Below, in pieces: positions 55,585 through 64,000 of a DNA stretch of 64,000 bases. Under the pieces are notes generated by a model. It did not search any database and was not told the origin of the DNA. It saw only the letters and a program-made list of their open reading frames with translations. Origin of the DNA: Actinobaculum sp. 313 (lineage in GTDB: Bacteria > Actinomycetota > Actinomycetes > Actinomycetales > Actinomycetaceae); the NCBI RefSeq assembly GCF_003073475.1, contig NZ_CP029033.1, forward strand, positions 1,426,001 through 1,490,000, given 5' to 3'. The translations under genes and the position numbers were made by a program. Within the stretch, counting starts at the first letter, position 1; each line of letters opens with the position of its first letter.

Positions 55585-57225
55585 TCAGTCCCTTTGCTGC
55601 TCTTCTTCGGATTGCAGCACATTCCGCACTTTTAGACGAGCCGCATCCGGTCGACCGGTAAGACTCAGTGCGCTGCGATCCACGAGAAGAATAGTGCCAC
55701 CTCCTGCGGCAATGAGTATGATGGCTCCCCCCATTGCCGCCACAAGTGCACCCAAAAGACCACTGCCCAGTAGCGCCAACAGGCCCTGCACCCCGAAATG
55801 CGCCAACACTGCGGCTGCCGAGACGGCAACGGCCACCATGAGCGCCGACTTGCCGTATCCGCGGGTCGCCTCGGGTCCAAGTGCTCTGCGGATTGCCACT
55901 ATTTCACCGAGAGCACCGATTGTCATCCCCGCGGAGATGGCAATGCCAATGGCCACGAGCACCGATGACCGGCCTTCCACGCCGATCACCATCGCAACGC
56001 CGAGAACCGCGCAGACACTCAGCCACGCGACCGAACTCACCGCCGCGACTGCCTTCGGTGCGTTGATCGCATACAGCACCCGCGAGCAATGGTAGATGAG
56101 GGCGTAGCCAACCAGGCCGGGCGCCATCGCGCGCATGGCGATATCCATGCCCGCTACCGGCCGCAGAATATCAAAAATCAACTGTGCCGGTGTCGCAAGC
56201 ACGGCGAGCAGTGCTACGCATACGATTCCAATCTCCAGCACGAGCCGCGTTGATCGCGCTGTCAGCTCGGAGAGCCCCGGACGGCCGGGCAGCGCAGCTG
56301 CCGCGGAAAGACGAGGGAAGACTGCAGTGGCAATGGGAACTGCCAAAACCGCATAGGGCACCATGTAGACCGCGTTCGCGAAGGTGTACACCGGGTAGGC
56401 GCCGGTACCACCCCGCGCATTGGCAACCACCATGATTGTGACGATCTGCATTTGCTGTGCGGCAAGGCCACCCAACCCCGCACCCATGAGCCGCAACGCA
56501 CGCCGGGCGACGCCCGCTGGAAACCGGAGCGTGGGCCGTAGATGTATCAATTTGAGAACGGGAATGAGCTGCGGAACAGAGAACGCGACGACACCCGCCG
56601 TCGTTCCCCACCCCAGCCAGCACACGGCGGCGCTACTCAAATTCGCCGGTGCGTTCTGCTGGCCGTTCGCCAAATGGCCAAAGAGGACGAACGTACCAAT
56701 CACGGTCAGCGACGACAACATGGGCGCCACAGCCGGCAGCAAGAAGCGGTTGTGAGCCTGCAGGATGCCGGTCAGAACCACTGACAGCCCGTACAGCGGT
56801 ATCTGCAGTGCGAACATCTGCAGCAAGCGCTGGGCCAGCTCCAGTTCGCCCTCATCTACTCCGCTTCCCAGTAGCAGACGGGTGATGGGGCCGGCCAGCA
56901 CGACCACAATACCTGCCAGCGGGAATCCGACGAGCGCGATCCAGGTGATGAGGGCAGAGGCGGTCCGCTCAAGTTCCTGGCGCATACGTTTGGCCAAGAA
57001 ACCGGAAATCAGAGGGATGACCGCGCCCGCAAGGGCGCCGCCCGCAGCCACTTCGAACAGAACATTTGGCACGGTATTCGAGGTGGAATACGCCTCACCG
57101 GCAAGTGTGTCTCCCAGTGCACCGTTCTGCGCCCAGGTCCGCACGAAACCAACCAGACGCGCAAGCAGGGTGAGAACAGCGATTGATCCCGCCGCGCCAA
57201 GCACGGATGCTGCAGGCGATCTCAT
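55585..57225 (-). CDS. murJ: MurJ/MviN-like lipid II flippase
   Basis: The 546-residue protein has 14 or so membrane segments with the MurJ opening LARLVGFVRTWAQNGALGDTLAGEAYSTSNTVPNVLFEVAAGGAL (charged and polar residues in segments 1 and 2). Lipid II flippases move peptidoglycan precursor to the outer face. It has no long pseudokinase tail like the mycobacterial MviN. Its ATG overlaps the preceding gene by four bases (ATGA), and it is the last gene of the ste block. Confidence 0.87.
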   Translation of the reverse strand: MRSPAASVLGAAGSIAVLTLLARLVGFVRTWAQNGALGDTLAGEAYSTSNTVPNVLFEVAAGGALAGAVIPLISGFLAKRMRQELERTASALITWIALVGFPLAGIVVVLAGPITRLLLGSGVDEGELELAQRLLQMFALQIPLYGLSVVLTGILQAHNRFLLPAVAPMLSSLTVIGTFVLFGHLANGQQNAPANLSSAAVCWLGWGTTAGVVAFSVPQLIPVLKLIHLRPTLRFPAGVARRALRLMGAGLGGLAAQQMQIVTIMVVANARGGTGAYPVYTFANAVYMVPYAVLAVPIATAVFPRLSAAAALPGRPGLSELTARSTRLVLEIGIVCVALLAVLATPAQLIFDILRPVAGMDIAMRAMAPGLVGYALIYHCSRVLYAINAPKAVAAVSSVAWLSVCAVLGVAMVIGVEGRSSVLVAIGIAISAGMTIGALGEIVAIRRALGPEATRGYGKSALMVAVAVSAAAVLAHFGVQGLLALLGSGLLGALVAAMGGAIILIAAGGGTILLVDRSALSLTGRPDAARLKVRNVLQSEEEQQRD

Positions 57226-58073
57226 GCCCGTCCGATACTGTCAATCCACGCCAGAAGCCGATTCTCCTCAATAACCTTCGAGAACGACACCTTCTCACTG
57301 GCGAGAGTCAGGCCGACAAGACCACCAAGCGCTCCCCACCGCAGGAGCGGGCTCTTCAGCGATGCCAGCGCCATTCCCGTGGCTGCTCCAACACAGTTGG
57401 CGCCGAGGTCTCCCAGCATGCCAACACCGGCCAAGTCTTCTGGCAAGGCGACGGCACTGGCTCCTACAACGCCACAGGCAAGCGGGCCACCAATTGTGTT
57501 TCCTCCTGCGGCCAGTGGCCCTGCCAGCATCATGGATGCTTTCAGGGCACGCCCGGGCCGCAGGTCCAAGAGGTTGACCAGATTCGCTGTTCCCGCAATC
57601 AACGCCGCTTGATTCGTCCACTGACCGATTCGTCGCATATGCCCGCCTTCATGTGGCAAGGCGGCGGCACCAACCGCAGATCCCAGGCCGATAACGCCAA
57701 TCTTCAGGGCCCCGGAGGTCAGTTGCCCGCGTCGCAACGCGCCGAGATGCCCTTTCAAGCCTTTCCCTTTCGCCGGGAAACGGTCTTCCAGCTGGTCGTC
57801 GATGTAGCCTGCAGCCGCACTGGCTCCTACCGCGAAGACGGCGCCCATCCGTGCATGAGACGGCACGACGAGGCTCGACACCAAGACTCCGGCCGCAGCC
57901 TCGATTCCCTCAGTAAGCGTCACGGTCGCGCCGGAGAACGATGTTCTCTCCCAGCTGCGAAAGGAAGCCTCACGCCGCTTAATCACAGCTTTGGCCAATA
58001 TGGAAGCGGCGGCACCCGTGACGATTGCGCCCATTTTACGGGCCGTACCCGTTCTCAGCCCGACCCTGGTCAC
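57222..58073 (-). CDS. MraY/WecA-like membrane protein
   Basis: The 283-residue protein has about 8 weak membrane segments and text that recalls the polyprenyl-phosphate glycosyl-1-phosphate transferases: GYIDDQLEDRF (about 88-98, an aspartate pair), NLVNLLDLRPGRALK (about 164-178) and GDLGANCVGAATG (about 222-234). The three aspartate/asparagine sites of MraY/WecA are thus recognisable. The substrate is not known. It is coupled on both sides: ATGA overlaps with steB and with murJ. Confidence 0.75.
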   Translation of the reverse strand: MTRVGLRTGTARKMGAIVTGAAASILAKAVIKRREASFRSWERTSFSGATVTLTEGIEAAAGVLVSSLVVPSHARMGAVFAVGASAAAGYIDDQLEDRFPAKGKGLKGHLGALRRGQLTSGALKIGVIGLGSAVGAAALPHEGGHMRRIGQWTNQAALIAGTANLVNLLDLRPGRALKASMMLAGPLAAGGNTIGGPLACGVVGASAVALPEDLAGVGMLGDLGANCVGAATGMALASLKSPLLRWGALGGLVGLTLASEKVSFSKVIEENRLLAWIDSIGRA

Positions 58074-59080
58074 TGGTCCTCGCTAGGGCTGTCGCTGGGG
58101 TTCTCACTGGGTTCGCTTGTGCTCTGCGCCGATGCCGCAGCGTTCACGCGAGTGCCCAACACCGCCTCGGCGCCTTCCTGGGACCCGAGCGAGACATGTG
58201 TGCCGACAATCTCGGCGGCGACCGCAAGTGATGTATTGATGCTCGCGGAGACTGTTCCCACCGAGTCCACCGTTGAGCCGACATCCGCCCGCCGCATGCC
58301 GACCAGTGGGTCGTCGTCCTGAACCATCGACCCGACGGCCACGGTCGGTCCCCGTCCCGCCGACGTCGTAAAGAGGGATGTATAGACGCCGTTTTGCGCA
58401 GTGATCTCGGCTGCGTCAGGGCTTGCCGATGCAGTGGCATCACTTGACTCAGCGGTTGCCGGTGTGACGATCACAATGGCATCTGCCGGTGCCGTTACCT
58501 CACGGGTTACATTAACCAGCTGCTTCTTATCATCAGCGGTGAGAGAATCCGCAAACACCTGCACGTTACCGTCGCTGGTTCCCTTGCGAAGGTACATATC
58601 GACAAAAACCGCGATTATCTCATTCGTACCGGCGTTGTCTGGAAGTGAATCGGCGTAGTCAGCCAACTGGGAAGCAAGGGCTTGGCGGTAGGTTGACTGG
58701 TTTGACGAGGCGAAATTCTCGGTCAGTCTGACTTCACCACTGATGGTCGCGCCGGCGCTTTCGAGCCTGTCCTCGAGGCCCCTGACCGTTTCGTCATCGA
58801 CACCGGGCAGCATGATCAATCCGACATTGCGTCCGGTCAACGTCCCTTCCACAAGTTGAGTCCCGGCGGCGCTCAGAGCGGTGTTCTCATTCTCCAGCGT
58901 CTCTTGTGCCGCGTCCAGCGCATCACGTGCTTCATCGCGTGACTCTCGCAGTGTCTCCACCTGTCCGGACAACGCGTTTCCAATCGTGTTCTGGAGCGGC
59001 CCGGCGCCCAGAATAATCCCAACGGCCAAGGCGATGAACACCGAGACCAGAGACACCAGATGGTACCTGAAGTCGACCAT
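58070..59080 (-). CDS. steB: SteB/MctB-like membrane protein
   Basis: The 336-residue protein has one N-terminal membrane segment (VDFRYHLVSLVSVFIALAVGIILGAGPL) followed by a coiled-coil (about 40-75) and an outer domain, then a Ser/Glu-rich tail. This is the pattern of SteB in corynebacteria and MctB/Rv1698 in mycobacteria, which acts with SteA at the division septum or as an outer-surface transport protein. It is 14 bp after steA. Confidence 0.83.
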   Translation of the reverse strand: MVDFRYHLVSLVSVFIALAVGIILGAGPLQNTIGNALSGQVETLRESRDEARDALDAAQETLENENTALSAAGTQLVEGTLTGRNVGLIMLPGVDDETVRGLEDRLESAGATISGEVRLTENFASSNQSTYRQALASQLADYADSLPDNAGTNEIIAVFVDMYLRKGTSDGNVQVFADSLTADDKKQLVNVTREVTAPADAIVIVTPATAESSDATASASPDAAEITAQNGVYTSLFTTSAGRGPTVAVGSMVQDDDPLVGMRRADVGSTVDSVGTVSASINTSLAVAAEIVGTHVSLGSQEGAEAVLGTRVNAAASAQSTSEPSENPSDSPSEDQ

Positions 59081-59094
59081 AATATTCCTTTACA

Positions 59095-60269
59095 TCAGAA
59101 GATAGACCGGAACCAGCGCACAATGTCGCCGCACCACACCGACACCAGTTCAACGAGCGCTTGGCCGGCCGCCGTGGCGGTCAGTGCAGCACCGATAGCC
59201 ACGCATCCCGCGAGGATGAGCGCGAAAATCTGCCAGTTGGAGATTCGCGAACGGTAGAGCTGCGAAACTCCCTTAGCATCAATCAGCTTACCGCCGATCG
59301 CCAGTCGAGTCAGAAAAGTGGAGGCCATTCCCGAGCGGCCCTTATCCAGGAACTCGATAAGAGTGTTGTGGGTTCCCACTGCCACAATGAGCTTGGCACC
59401 CTTGTCGTCGGCCAACAGCATCGCAACATCCTCAGATGTACCCGTGCACGGAAAAACGACATGGGGAACACCGAGATCTTCAACGCGTTTCCGGCCCGGG
59501 GCCCGGCCGTCGCGGTAGGCATGAACGATGACTTCCGCACCCGATGCCAATGCCTTGTCCGATACCGAGTCCATGTCACCAACGATCATGTCCAGTGGCA
59601 ATCCTTCTTCCAGGATTGCGTCTGCCCCACCGTCCACGCCGATCATGATTGGACGAGTTTCGCGAATGTAGGGACGCAGCGCGGCAAGATCTTCTTTGTA
59701 CCGATAGCCACGCACTACCACCAGTACTTGGCGTCCCTCGAACTTGGTCTTGACGTCGGGCACGCCGACGCCATCAAAAATGAGGTCCTGCTCGCGTTCA
59801 ACATATTCCATGGTGTTGGTGGCGAACGCCTTGAGTTGCACGCTCATTCCCGCCCGCGCGGCCTCCTGGTCAGCCGCGATGGTTTCGGCAGTTTGTACCA
59901 CGCCTTCGGCGATAAGTTCGTCGCCGACGTACACGCGCCCTCTTCCAGGCGTACATGTTGCCCTTCGCGGATGTCCATGACCGCCGAACCGAGGTCGTCT
60001 ATCAACAAGACGTCGGCCTCCTGCAGGATCCCCGGCCCCAAGTTCGGATAGCGTCCCGACGTCGACTTCGCGGCGTTAAGCACCGCTGCGGGTTTACAAC
60101 CGACCAGCGCCTCAGCCGCCACGCGGTCGATATCGCTGTGATCAATAATGGCGACGTCGCCCGCTTCCAGGCGTTTGGTCAGATTCTTGGTGCGCGCATC
60201 AACCCGCGCGGGTCCCGCCGATTCACCGGGATCCTGCGGGTCCTTTTTCCGCCGGAAATGAATAGCCAC
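59095..60269 (-). pseudogene. steA: SteA, putative cytokinetic-ring protein, frame-broken
   Basis: SteA (391 residues when restored) has a thiamine-pyrophosphokinase-like core: RVDARTKNLTKRLEAGDVAIIDHSDIDR near the start, VGDMDSVSDKAL in the middle (about 230) and a C-terminal membrane segment. It acts with SteB in daughter-cell separation. The frame breaks at a run of three G on the coding strand (59938-59940); a fourth G gives EEGRVYVGDELIAEG and joins both halves. I use the GTG at 60269 (4 bp after recN); an ATG at 60287 is possible. The break looks like a missing base. Confidence 0.83.
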
Positions 60270-60273
60270 AAAG

Positions 60274-61971
60274 TCATCGTGCCACATCCACGCCCTCGAG
60301 CAATTCAGCGGCGTGCGCGCGTGCCGTCTTTGAGGCCGTTCCCCCCAGCATCCGCGCCAGTTCATTGAGGCGTTCCTCACCCTCGACGCTAAGGACGTCC
60401 GTGCGCGCCGCTTCGGCGCCGTCTCGCTTGACGACGACGGCCTGAGTTTGGGCGTATGCCGCCACTTGAGCGAGGTGAGTGACGACGATGACCTGGCTTG
60501 TATTGCCGAGGTTCGCAAGACGTTTTCCCACTGCCAGGGCGGCGCGCCCACCGATTCCGGCGTCGACTTCGTCGAACAGAAAGGTGTGGTCCGTTTCATG
60601 GTCCCGTGTTGCTAGCGCAACCTCAACGGCGAGCATGACACGCGAGAGTTCTCCACCGGAAGCGCCTTCTCCGAGCGGGCGCAATGGTGCGCCACGGTGG
60701 GAGGCAAGTAAGAAGCTGATTGCGTCTGCTCCGTGCGGAGCGGGTTCGTGGGTCGCCACCTTAATCTCGAATCTGGCATCCGGGAGGGCAAGATCCGTGA
60801 GTTCGGCTTGAACCAGCTGCGCTAACCCGCGTGCTGCTTCCGCACGTGCCGAGTGCAGGTCGGCTCCGCAGCGCCGCCGTCGCGCCTCCGCTTCTTCCAG
60901 TTCGCGAACAAGCTCTTCACGCGTGGCTTCGGGGTCGCCGAGTCTCTCCAAGGCCGCACGAGCCCGTGCGGTAGCCGCCAAGGCCTCGTCAATGCCCATG
61001 CCGAGCTCGCGGCGTAATCCCGACAGTTCTTGCCGACGTTCATAGATCGCTGCCAGCTTCTCCGGGTCCGCTGCCGTGTGCGCCGCCAAATCTGCCAGCG
61101 TGGCGGCGATATCATTGAGCTCATTCTCGGCGCTCGACAGACGTAGTCGGAGCTCGTTCAACCGGTCGTCGGCAGCAACGTCATCTAAGGCCCGCCGCGC
61201 CATGGCCACGGTTGTCAACGCTGGTTCCTCCACGGTGTCGGATCCCGCGAGCTGCGCCGCAGCTTCCGATATTCCCGCATAGTTCTGCTCGATCATCTCC
61301 AGATACCGTGCCTGTGCCCGCAGTTCATCGTCCTCACCGGGCTGCGGGCGAACCGCATCTACTTTCTGGACCAGCGCTTCGTAGGCCAAGCGCTGCTCTG
61401 CTTGGCCACGGATATCAGCCTCAAAGTCCGCGAGTGCCTTTTGTGCTGCGGCGTGCTGGTTCCATGCGTCCGCCCATGCCTGGGCGGCGTTCGCCACGGC
61501 TTGGCCGCCGAACATGTCAAGTGCGCGCCGCTGTTGCGCTGGGGTAGCTAAGCGGAGCTGATCGGACTGGCCGTGTAGGGTAACGAGATCGCCGGCGATC
61601 TCCCGCAACACCGCGGTTGGAACGGACCGGCCTCCGATGAAGGAGCGGGAGCGTCCGGAGGCGGGCACATGGCGGGCCACGATGAGCACCGCCACGTCGC
61701 CGTCGTCGTCCCACTGCCCGCCGACCTCGGCCACTCGCGCGAGAATCTGGGCATCCGCGGGGACGACGAAAGTTCCCTCCACTTCCGCCAAGTCTGCCCC
61801 CTGACGAACCCTGCCCGGGTCGGCTTTTGCACCTAATAGGAGTTGCAACGACGTCACAGCCATCGTCTTGCCGGCTCCGGTTTCACCGGTTAAGGCAGTC
61901 AGGCCGGTACCAAGCTCAAGTTCGGCGTGCTCGATAACACCCAGATTTGAGATTCGAACCCGCTCTATCAT
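60274..61971 (-). CDS. recN: DNA repair protein RecN
   Basis: RecN is an SMC-like ATPase that acts in double-strand break repair. The 565-residue protein has Walker A GETGAGKTM (about 29-37), a long coiled coil (about 160-370) and the C-terminal Walker B region TFLFDEVDAGIGG (about 464-476) after the signature GEGASGGELSRVMLA. It starts with ATG preceded by GGTGAGG. It lies 48 bp after nadK and 4 bp before steA. Confidence 0.93.
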   Translation of the reverse strand: MIERVRISNLGVIEHAELELGTGLTALTGETGAGKTMAVTSLQLLLGAKADPGRVRQGADLAEVEGTFVVPADAQILARVAEVGGQWDDDGDVAVLIVARHVPASGRSRSFIGGRSVPTAVLREIAGDLVTLHGQSDQLRLATPAQQRRALDMFGGQAVANAAQAWADAWNQHAAAQKALADFEADIRGQAEQRLAYEALVQKVDAVRPQPGEDDELRAQARYLEMIEQNYAGISEAAAQLAGSDTVEEPALTTVAMARRALDDVAADDRLNELRLRLSSAENELNDIAATLADLAAHTAADPEKLAAIYERRQELSGLRRELGMGIDEALAATARARAALERLGDPEATREELVRELEEAEARRRRCGADLHSARAEAARGLAQLVQAELTDLALPDARFEIKVATHEPAPHGADAISFLLASHRGAPLRPLGEGASGGELSRVMLAVEVALATRDHETDHTFLFDEVDAGIGGRAALAVGKRLANLGNTSQVIVVTHLAQVAAYAQTQAVVVKRDGAEAARTDVLSVEGEERLNELARMLGGTASKTARAHAAELLEGVDVAR

Positions 61972-62019
61972 TGCACCTCACCACCGTATGACAACTCATC
62001 GACTGTGGCAGCTCATCTA

Positions 62020-62859
62020 CTATCGTAAGTTGCTCTGTTCACGCCATCCCGTCACAGGAAGTTGGAACTTCGTCACCAGACGGCCGGAGAACGGCGAATC
62101 GTTCAGTCGCGCCAACAACACCGGATGCTCACCACGTACCGCAGTAACAGTTGATCCACAGGGAGCCGGCAGGATCCGTCGCCCGTCGCACCATACACGC
62201 GCATTATCGGCATGCACACGCAATTCCAACGTTGAAGTCGGCCCGACCACTAACGGCCGGGTGAATAGAGCATGGGCAGCGATCGGTGTCAGGAGCATCG
62301 CTTCGACGTCGGGCCATACGATCGGGCCGCCCGCCGAGAAGCTGTAAGCGGTGGAACCGGTGGGTGTCGAGAAGACAACGGTGTCGACCTTGAAGGCGGA
62401 AAGCTCCCGAGAGTCCACACCGATTTCTACCTCAATCATGCGTGAGGTCTCGTCTTTCTCGATAGCGGCATCGTTAAGAGCCCAGTCCCGCAACACCGTC
62501 CCGTCGGGAAGTGTGACCGTCAGATCGATGGTCATGCGGCGATCAACGGCCCACTGGCCCTCGGCAATCTGATCGACAACGCGTGGCAAATCATCCGGAT
62601 CTGCCTCGGACAGGAAGCCTACATGGCCGTAGTTGATGCCGAGGATAGGGGTTCCTTCCGGTCGACCGAGTTCCGCGGCACGCAATACGGTGCCGTCACC
62701 GCCGATCACCAGGATCAGCTCCGCACCGCGTACGGCCTGCGGGGTCTCCCCCAGTTCCACCCGAATTCCCCTGGCCGTGAGAGCATCTGTTACCGCCTTA
62801 ACGGAGCGGTCCACGTCTGGGCGCGCCGGGTGGGCGATCAGCGCCACCTTTCGATCCAT
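62020..62859 (-). CDS. nadK: NAD kinase
   Basis: NAD kinase makes NADP from NAD and ATP (or polyphosphate). The 279-residue protein has the GGDGTVLRAAEL motif (about 53-64), the NYGHVGFLSEAD strand (about 75-86), the NDAAIEKDE metal-binding region and STPTGSTAYSFSAGGPIVWP (about 164-183). The start overlaps the tlyA stop by one base (TGATG). Confidence 0.94.
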   Translation of the reverse strand: MDRKVALIAHPARPDVDRSVKAVTDALTARGIRVELGETPQAVRGAELILVIGGDGTVLRAAELGRPEGTPILGINYGHVGFLSEADPDDLPRVVDQIAEGQWAVDRRMTIDLTVTLPDGTVLRDWALNDAAIEKDETSRMIEVEIGVDSRELSAFKVDTVVFSTPTGSTAYSFSAGGPIVWPDVEAMLLTPIAAHALFTRPLVVGPTSTLELRVHADNARVWCDGRRILPAPCGSTVTAVRGEHPVLLARLNDSPFSGRLVTKFQLPVTGWREQSNLR

Positions 62860-63692
62860 CAGTCTCCTACCCTTGGGCCGACCGGCCCTGTCTCAATGGC
62901 CTCTTGAATAGCACGTGACAGGGTCTCACCGAGTCTATCCGGCTCGCCCGCCTTCATATACAGAAAGTACTCTACATTGCCGGCGGGTCCGGGCAGCGGC
63001 GATGCCGCTACCGCCTTGATTGCGAGGCCTGCATCGCGAGCGGACTGTGCAACGCGCAGCACCGCCTGGTGATGCAAGGCGGGGTCACGAACCACACCAC
63101 CCGAGCCGAGCAGCTCACGTCCGACTTCGAACTGGGGCTTGACCATGAGCAGGAAGTCCGCATCCGGTGTGGCCGCTGCGATCAACGCGGGGAGCACGAG
63201 CGCTAAAGAGATAAAAGAAAGGTCACCGACTACCAGGCTCGGCGCGGGGGCGACAAGGGCGGGATCAAGAGTACGTACATTCGTCCGTTCGATCACCGTA
63301 ACTCGTGGATCTTCTCGTAGTTTCCACGCTATTTGTCCGTATCCGACGTCGACGGCGACCACGTGTTCAGCCCCCCGGCGTAGCAGCACCTCGGTAAAAC
63401 CTCCCGTGGAGGCCCCTGCATCGAGACAACGCCTTCCTTTGATAACCGGACCGTCGCCAGCCAATGCGTCCAGTGCGCCAATCAACTTGTAGGCACCGCG
63501 TGAAACATAGGACTCGCCACTTCCTTCTTTCACTACCAGTGCCTGCGCGGGATCCATTTGTCGAGCCGCCTTATGCACAACTACTCCGTCAAGGTAGACC
63601 GCCCCTTGCGAAATCAGTTCTGCAGCGTGCTGTCTGGACCGCGCTAGCTTGCGGCGGACCAACTCGGCATCGACGCGGATGAGCCGTGCCAT
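62859..63692 (-). CDS. tlyA: 16S/23S rRNA 2'-O-methyltransferase/haemolysin-like TlyA
   Basis: The 277-residue protein has an N-terminal S4 RNA-binding domain (RIRVDAELVRRKLARSRQHAAELI) and a FtsJ-type methyltransferase fold with CLDAGASTGGFTEVLLRRG (about 86-104) and VDLSFISL-like VVGDLSFISLAL. TlyA 2'-O-methylates a cytidine in 16S and 23S rRNA and affects capreomycin susceptibility. It precedes nadK and recN, as in mycobacteria. Confidence 0.92.
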   Translation of the reverse strand: MARLIRVDAELVRRKLARSRQHAAELISQGAVYLDGVVVHKAARQMDPAQALVVKEGSGESYVSRGAYKLIGALDALAGDGPVIKGRRCLDAGASTGGFTEVLLRRGAEHVVAVDVGYGQIAWKLREDPRVTVIERTNVRTLDPALVAPAPSLVVGDLSFISLALVLPALIAAATPDADFLLMVKPQFEVGRELLGSGGVVRDPALHHQAVLRVAQSARDAGLAIKAVAASPLPGPAGNVEYFLYMKAGEPDRLGETLSRAIQEAIETGPVGPRVGD

Positions 63693-63695
63693 GGT

Positions 63696-63845
63696 CTAAC
63701 CCTGTGCCTGCGAGAGTTTACGTGTCAGGGCCAAGTGCACTGCTTCAAGTGACTCGATCTGCCCATCAAGATCCTGCTCGGCAAGCTGCTGTAGCGCTTT
63801 TTCCGGATCAAGGGGAGCCTGTGGAACCGGTGTACTGTCAGTCAT
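63696..63845 (-). CDS. Small conserved-looking protein upstream of tlyA (Rv1693-like)
   Basis: The 49-residue frame starts at the ATG 63843-63845 and stops at 63696. It is acidic and helical (MTDSTPVPQAPLDPEKALQQ, then LDGQIESLEAVHLALTRKL) and has a PEKALQQLAEQDL centre, the size and position of Rv1693 in mycobacteria. It ends 3 bp before the tlyA ATG and overlaps the gene upstream by four bases (ATGA), so it is inside an operon. Function unknown. Confidence 0.65.
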   Translation of the reverse strand: MTDSTPVPQAPLDPEKALQQLAEQDLDGQIESLEAVHLALTRKLSQAQG

Positions 63846-64000
63846 GATAATTCTCCGTGGTTATCGCCATCCGCAACAGAAGCGTACACTTTTAGAACAC
63901 GGGCATCGCTGTATGGCGCCGACGACGGGGTTTCCCGCGATCCAAACCTGCGCGCCTTCGCCTCAAATGCACGCAGACGACGGGGAGCTGCCGCCCTCCC
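63842..64000 (-). CDS. C-terminal end of an unknown protein (partial)
   Basis: The frame is open from the window end to a stop at 63842-63844, giving 52 residues of a C-terminus with RRLRAFEAKARRFGSRE and a tail ending VADGDNHGELS. The stop overlaps the next start as ATGA. Nothing in the visible part identifies the protein. Confidence 0.5.
   Translation of the reverse strand, partial: GRAAAPRRLRAFEAKARRFGSRETPSSAPYSDARVLKVYASVADGDNHGELS

Noticed and set aside
57183-58322. A 379-codon plus-strand frame antisense to the MraY-like gene
   Set aside because: The minus-strand genes are coupled and recognisable; the antisense text is compositionally odd and has no motif.

Overview
The window is a piece of an actinobacterial chromosome (Actinomycetota). 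The evidence is the gene content: the garA FHA gene next to two MerR genes, the tlyA-nadK-recN-steA-steB-murJ-pyrG block, a SufR-led suf operon, an imuA'-imuB-dnaE2 cassette under a LexA box, a divergent glgA/glgC pair, and many genes that look leaderless (a TANNNT box 6 to 8 nt before the start codon). The family is a guess: the small-genome style and the content would fit Actinomycetaceae (Actinomyces, Trueperella or Arcanobacterium relatives). I see no rRNA, CRISPR array, transposase or prophage.

Layout. 1-720: leftward, bacteriocin-like locus cut by the window edge. 1022-3174: an Hsp70-like ATPase and a DinB/TIGR03085-like protein. 3267-5320: garA, an ftsR-like merR and a second merR, leftward, with a 29-bp palindrome between the two merR genes. 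5581-7412: tRNA-Pro and a solitary iolC kinase. 7412-12274: lysX with a DUF998 membrane protein and an alpha/beta hydrolase, start-stop coupled. 12555-16658: methyltransferase, tRNA-Leu, a GNAT/NTP-pyrophosphohydrolase fusion, and two poorly known genes. 16773-22759: the SOS mutasome operon. 22947-31268: hexuronate/gulonate catabolism (uxuB, uxuA, eda, kdgK, MFS transporter, idnD-like dehydrogenase) with a divergent IclR regulator. 31314-44872: housekeeping genes including two SpoU methyltransferases, SPFH/NfeD, glgA/glgC, serB, an ABC-F protein and a zinc peptidase. 44927-51475: suf operon. 51602-64000: mntH, then a long leftward cell-envelope and housekeeping block from tlyA to the NUDIX gene.

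How genes work together. The uxu/idn genes form a full route from L-gulonate (or a similar aldonate) via fructuronate, mannonate and KDG to pyruvate and glyceraldehyde 3-phosphate. The suf operon holds its regulator, scaffold complex, desulfurase, sulfur carrier and accessory genes. SteA, SteB, an MraY-like protein and MurJ are coupled and point to septal peptidoglycan work.

The most important caution for a user: six conserved genes (lysX, imuB, the idnD-like gene, glgA, sufB, steA) are each broken by a single missing base, in every case explicable as one G or C lost from a G/C run. Because sufB, steA and glgA would not be expected to decay together, I read this as a systematic homopolymer under-call in the sequence rather than six pseudogenes. 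No clearly new biological system was found; the best candidates for novelty are the 29-bp merR palindrome, the operator cluster before the XRE gene, the LysX/DUF998/hydrolase unit, and the broken bacteriocin-like locus.
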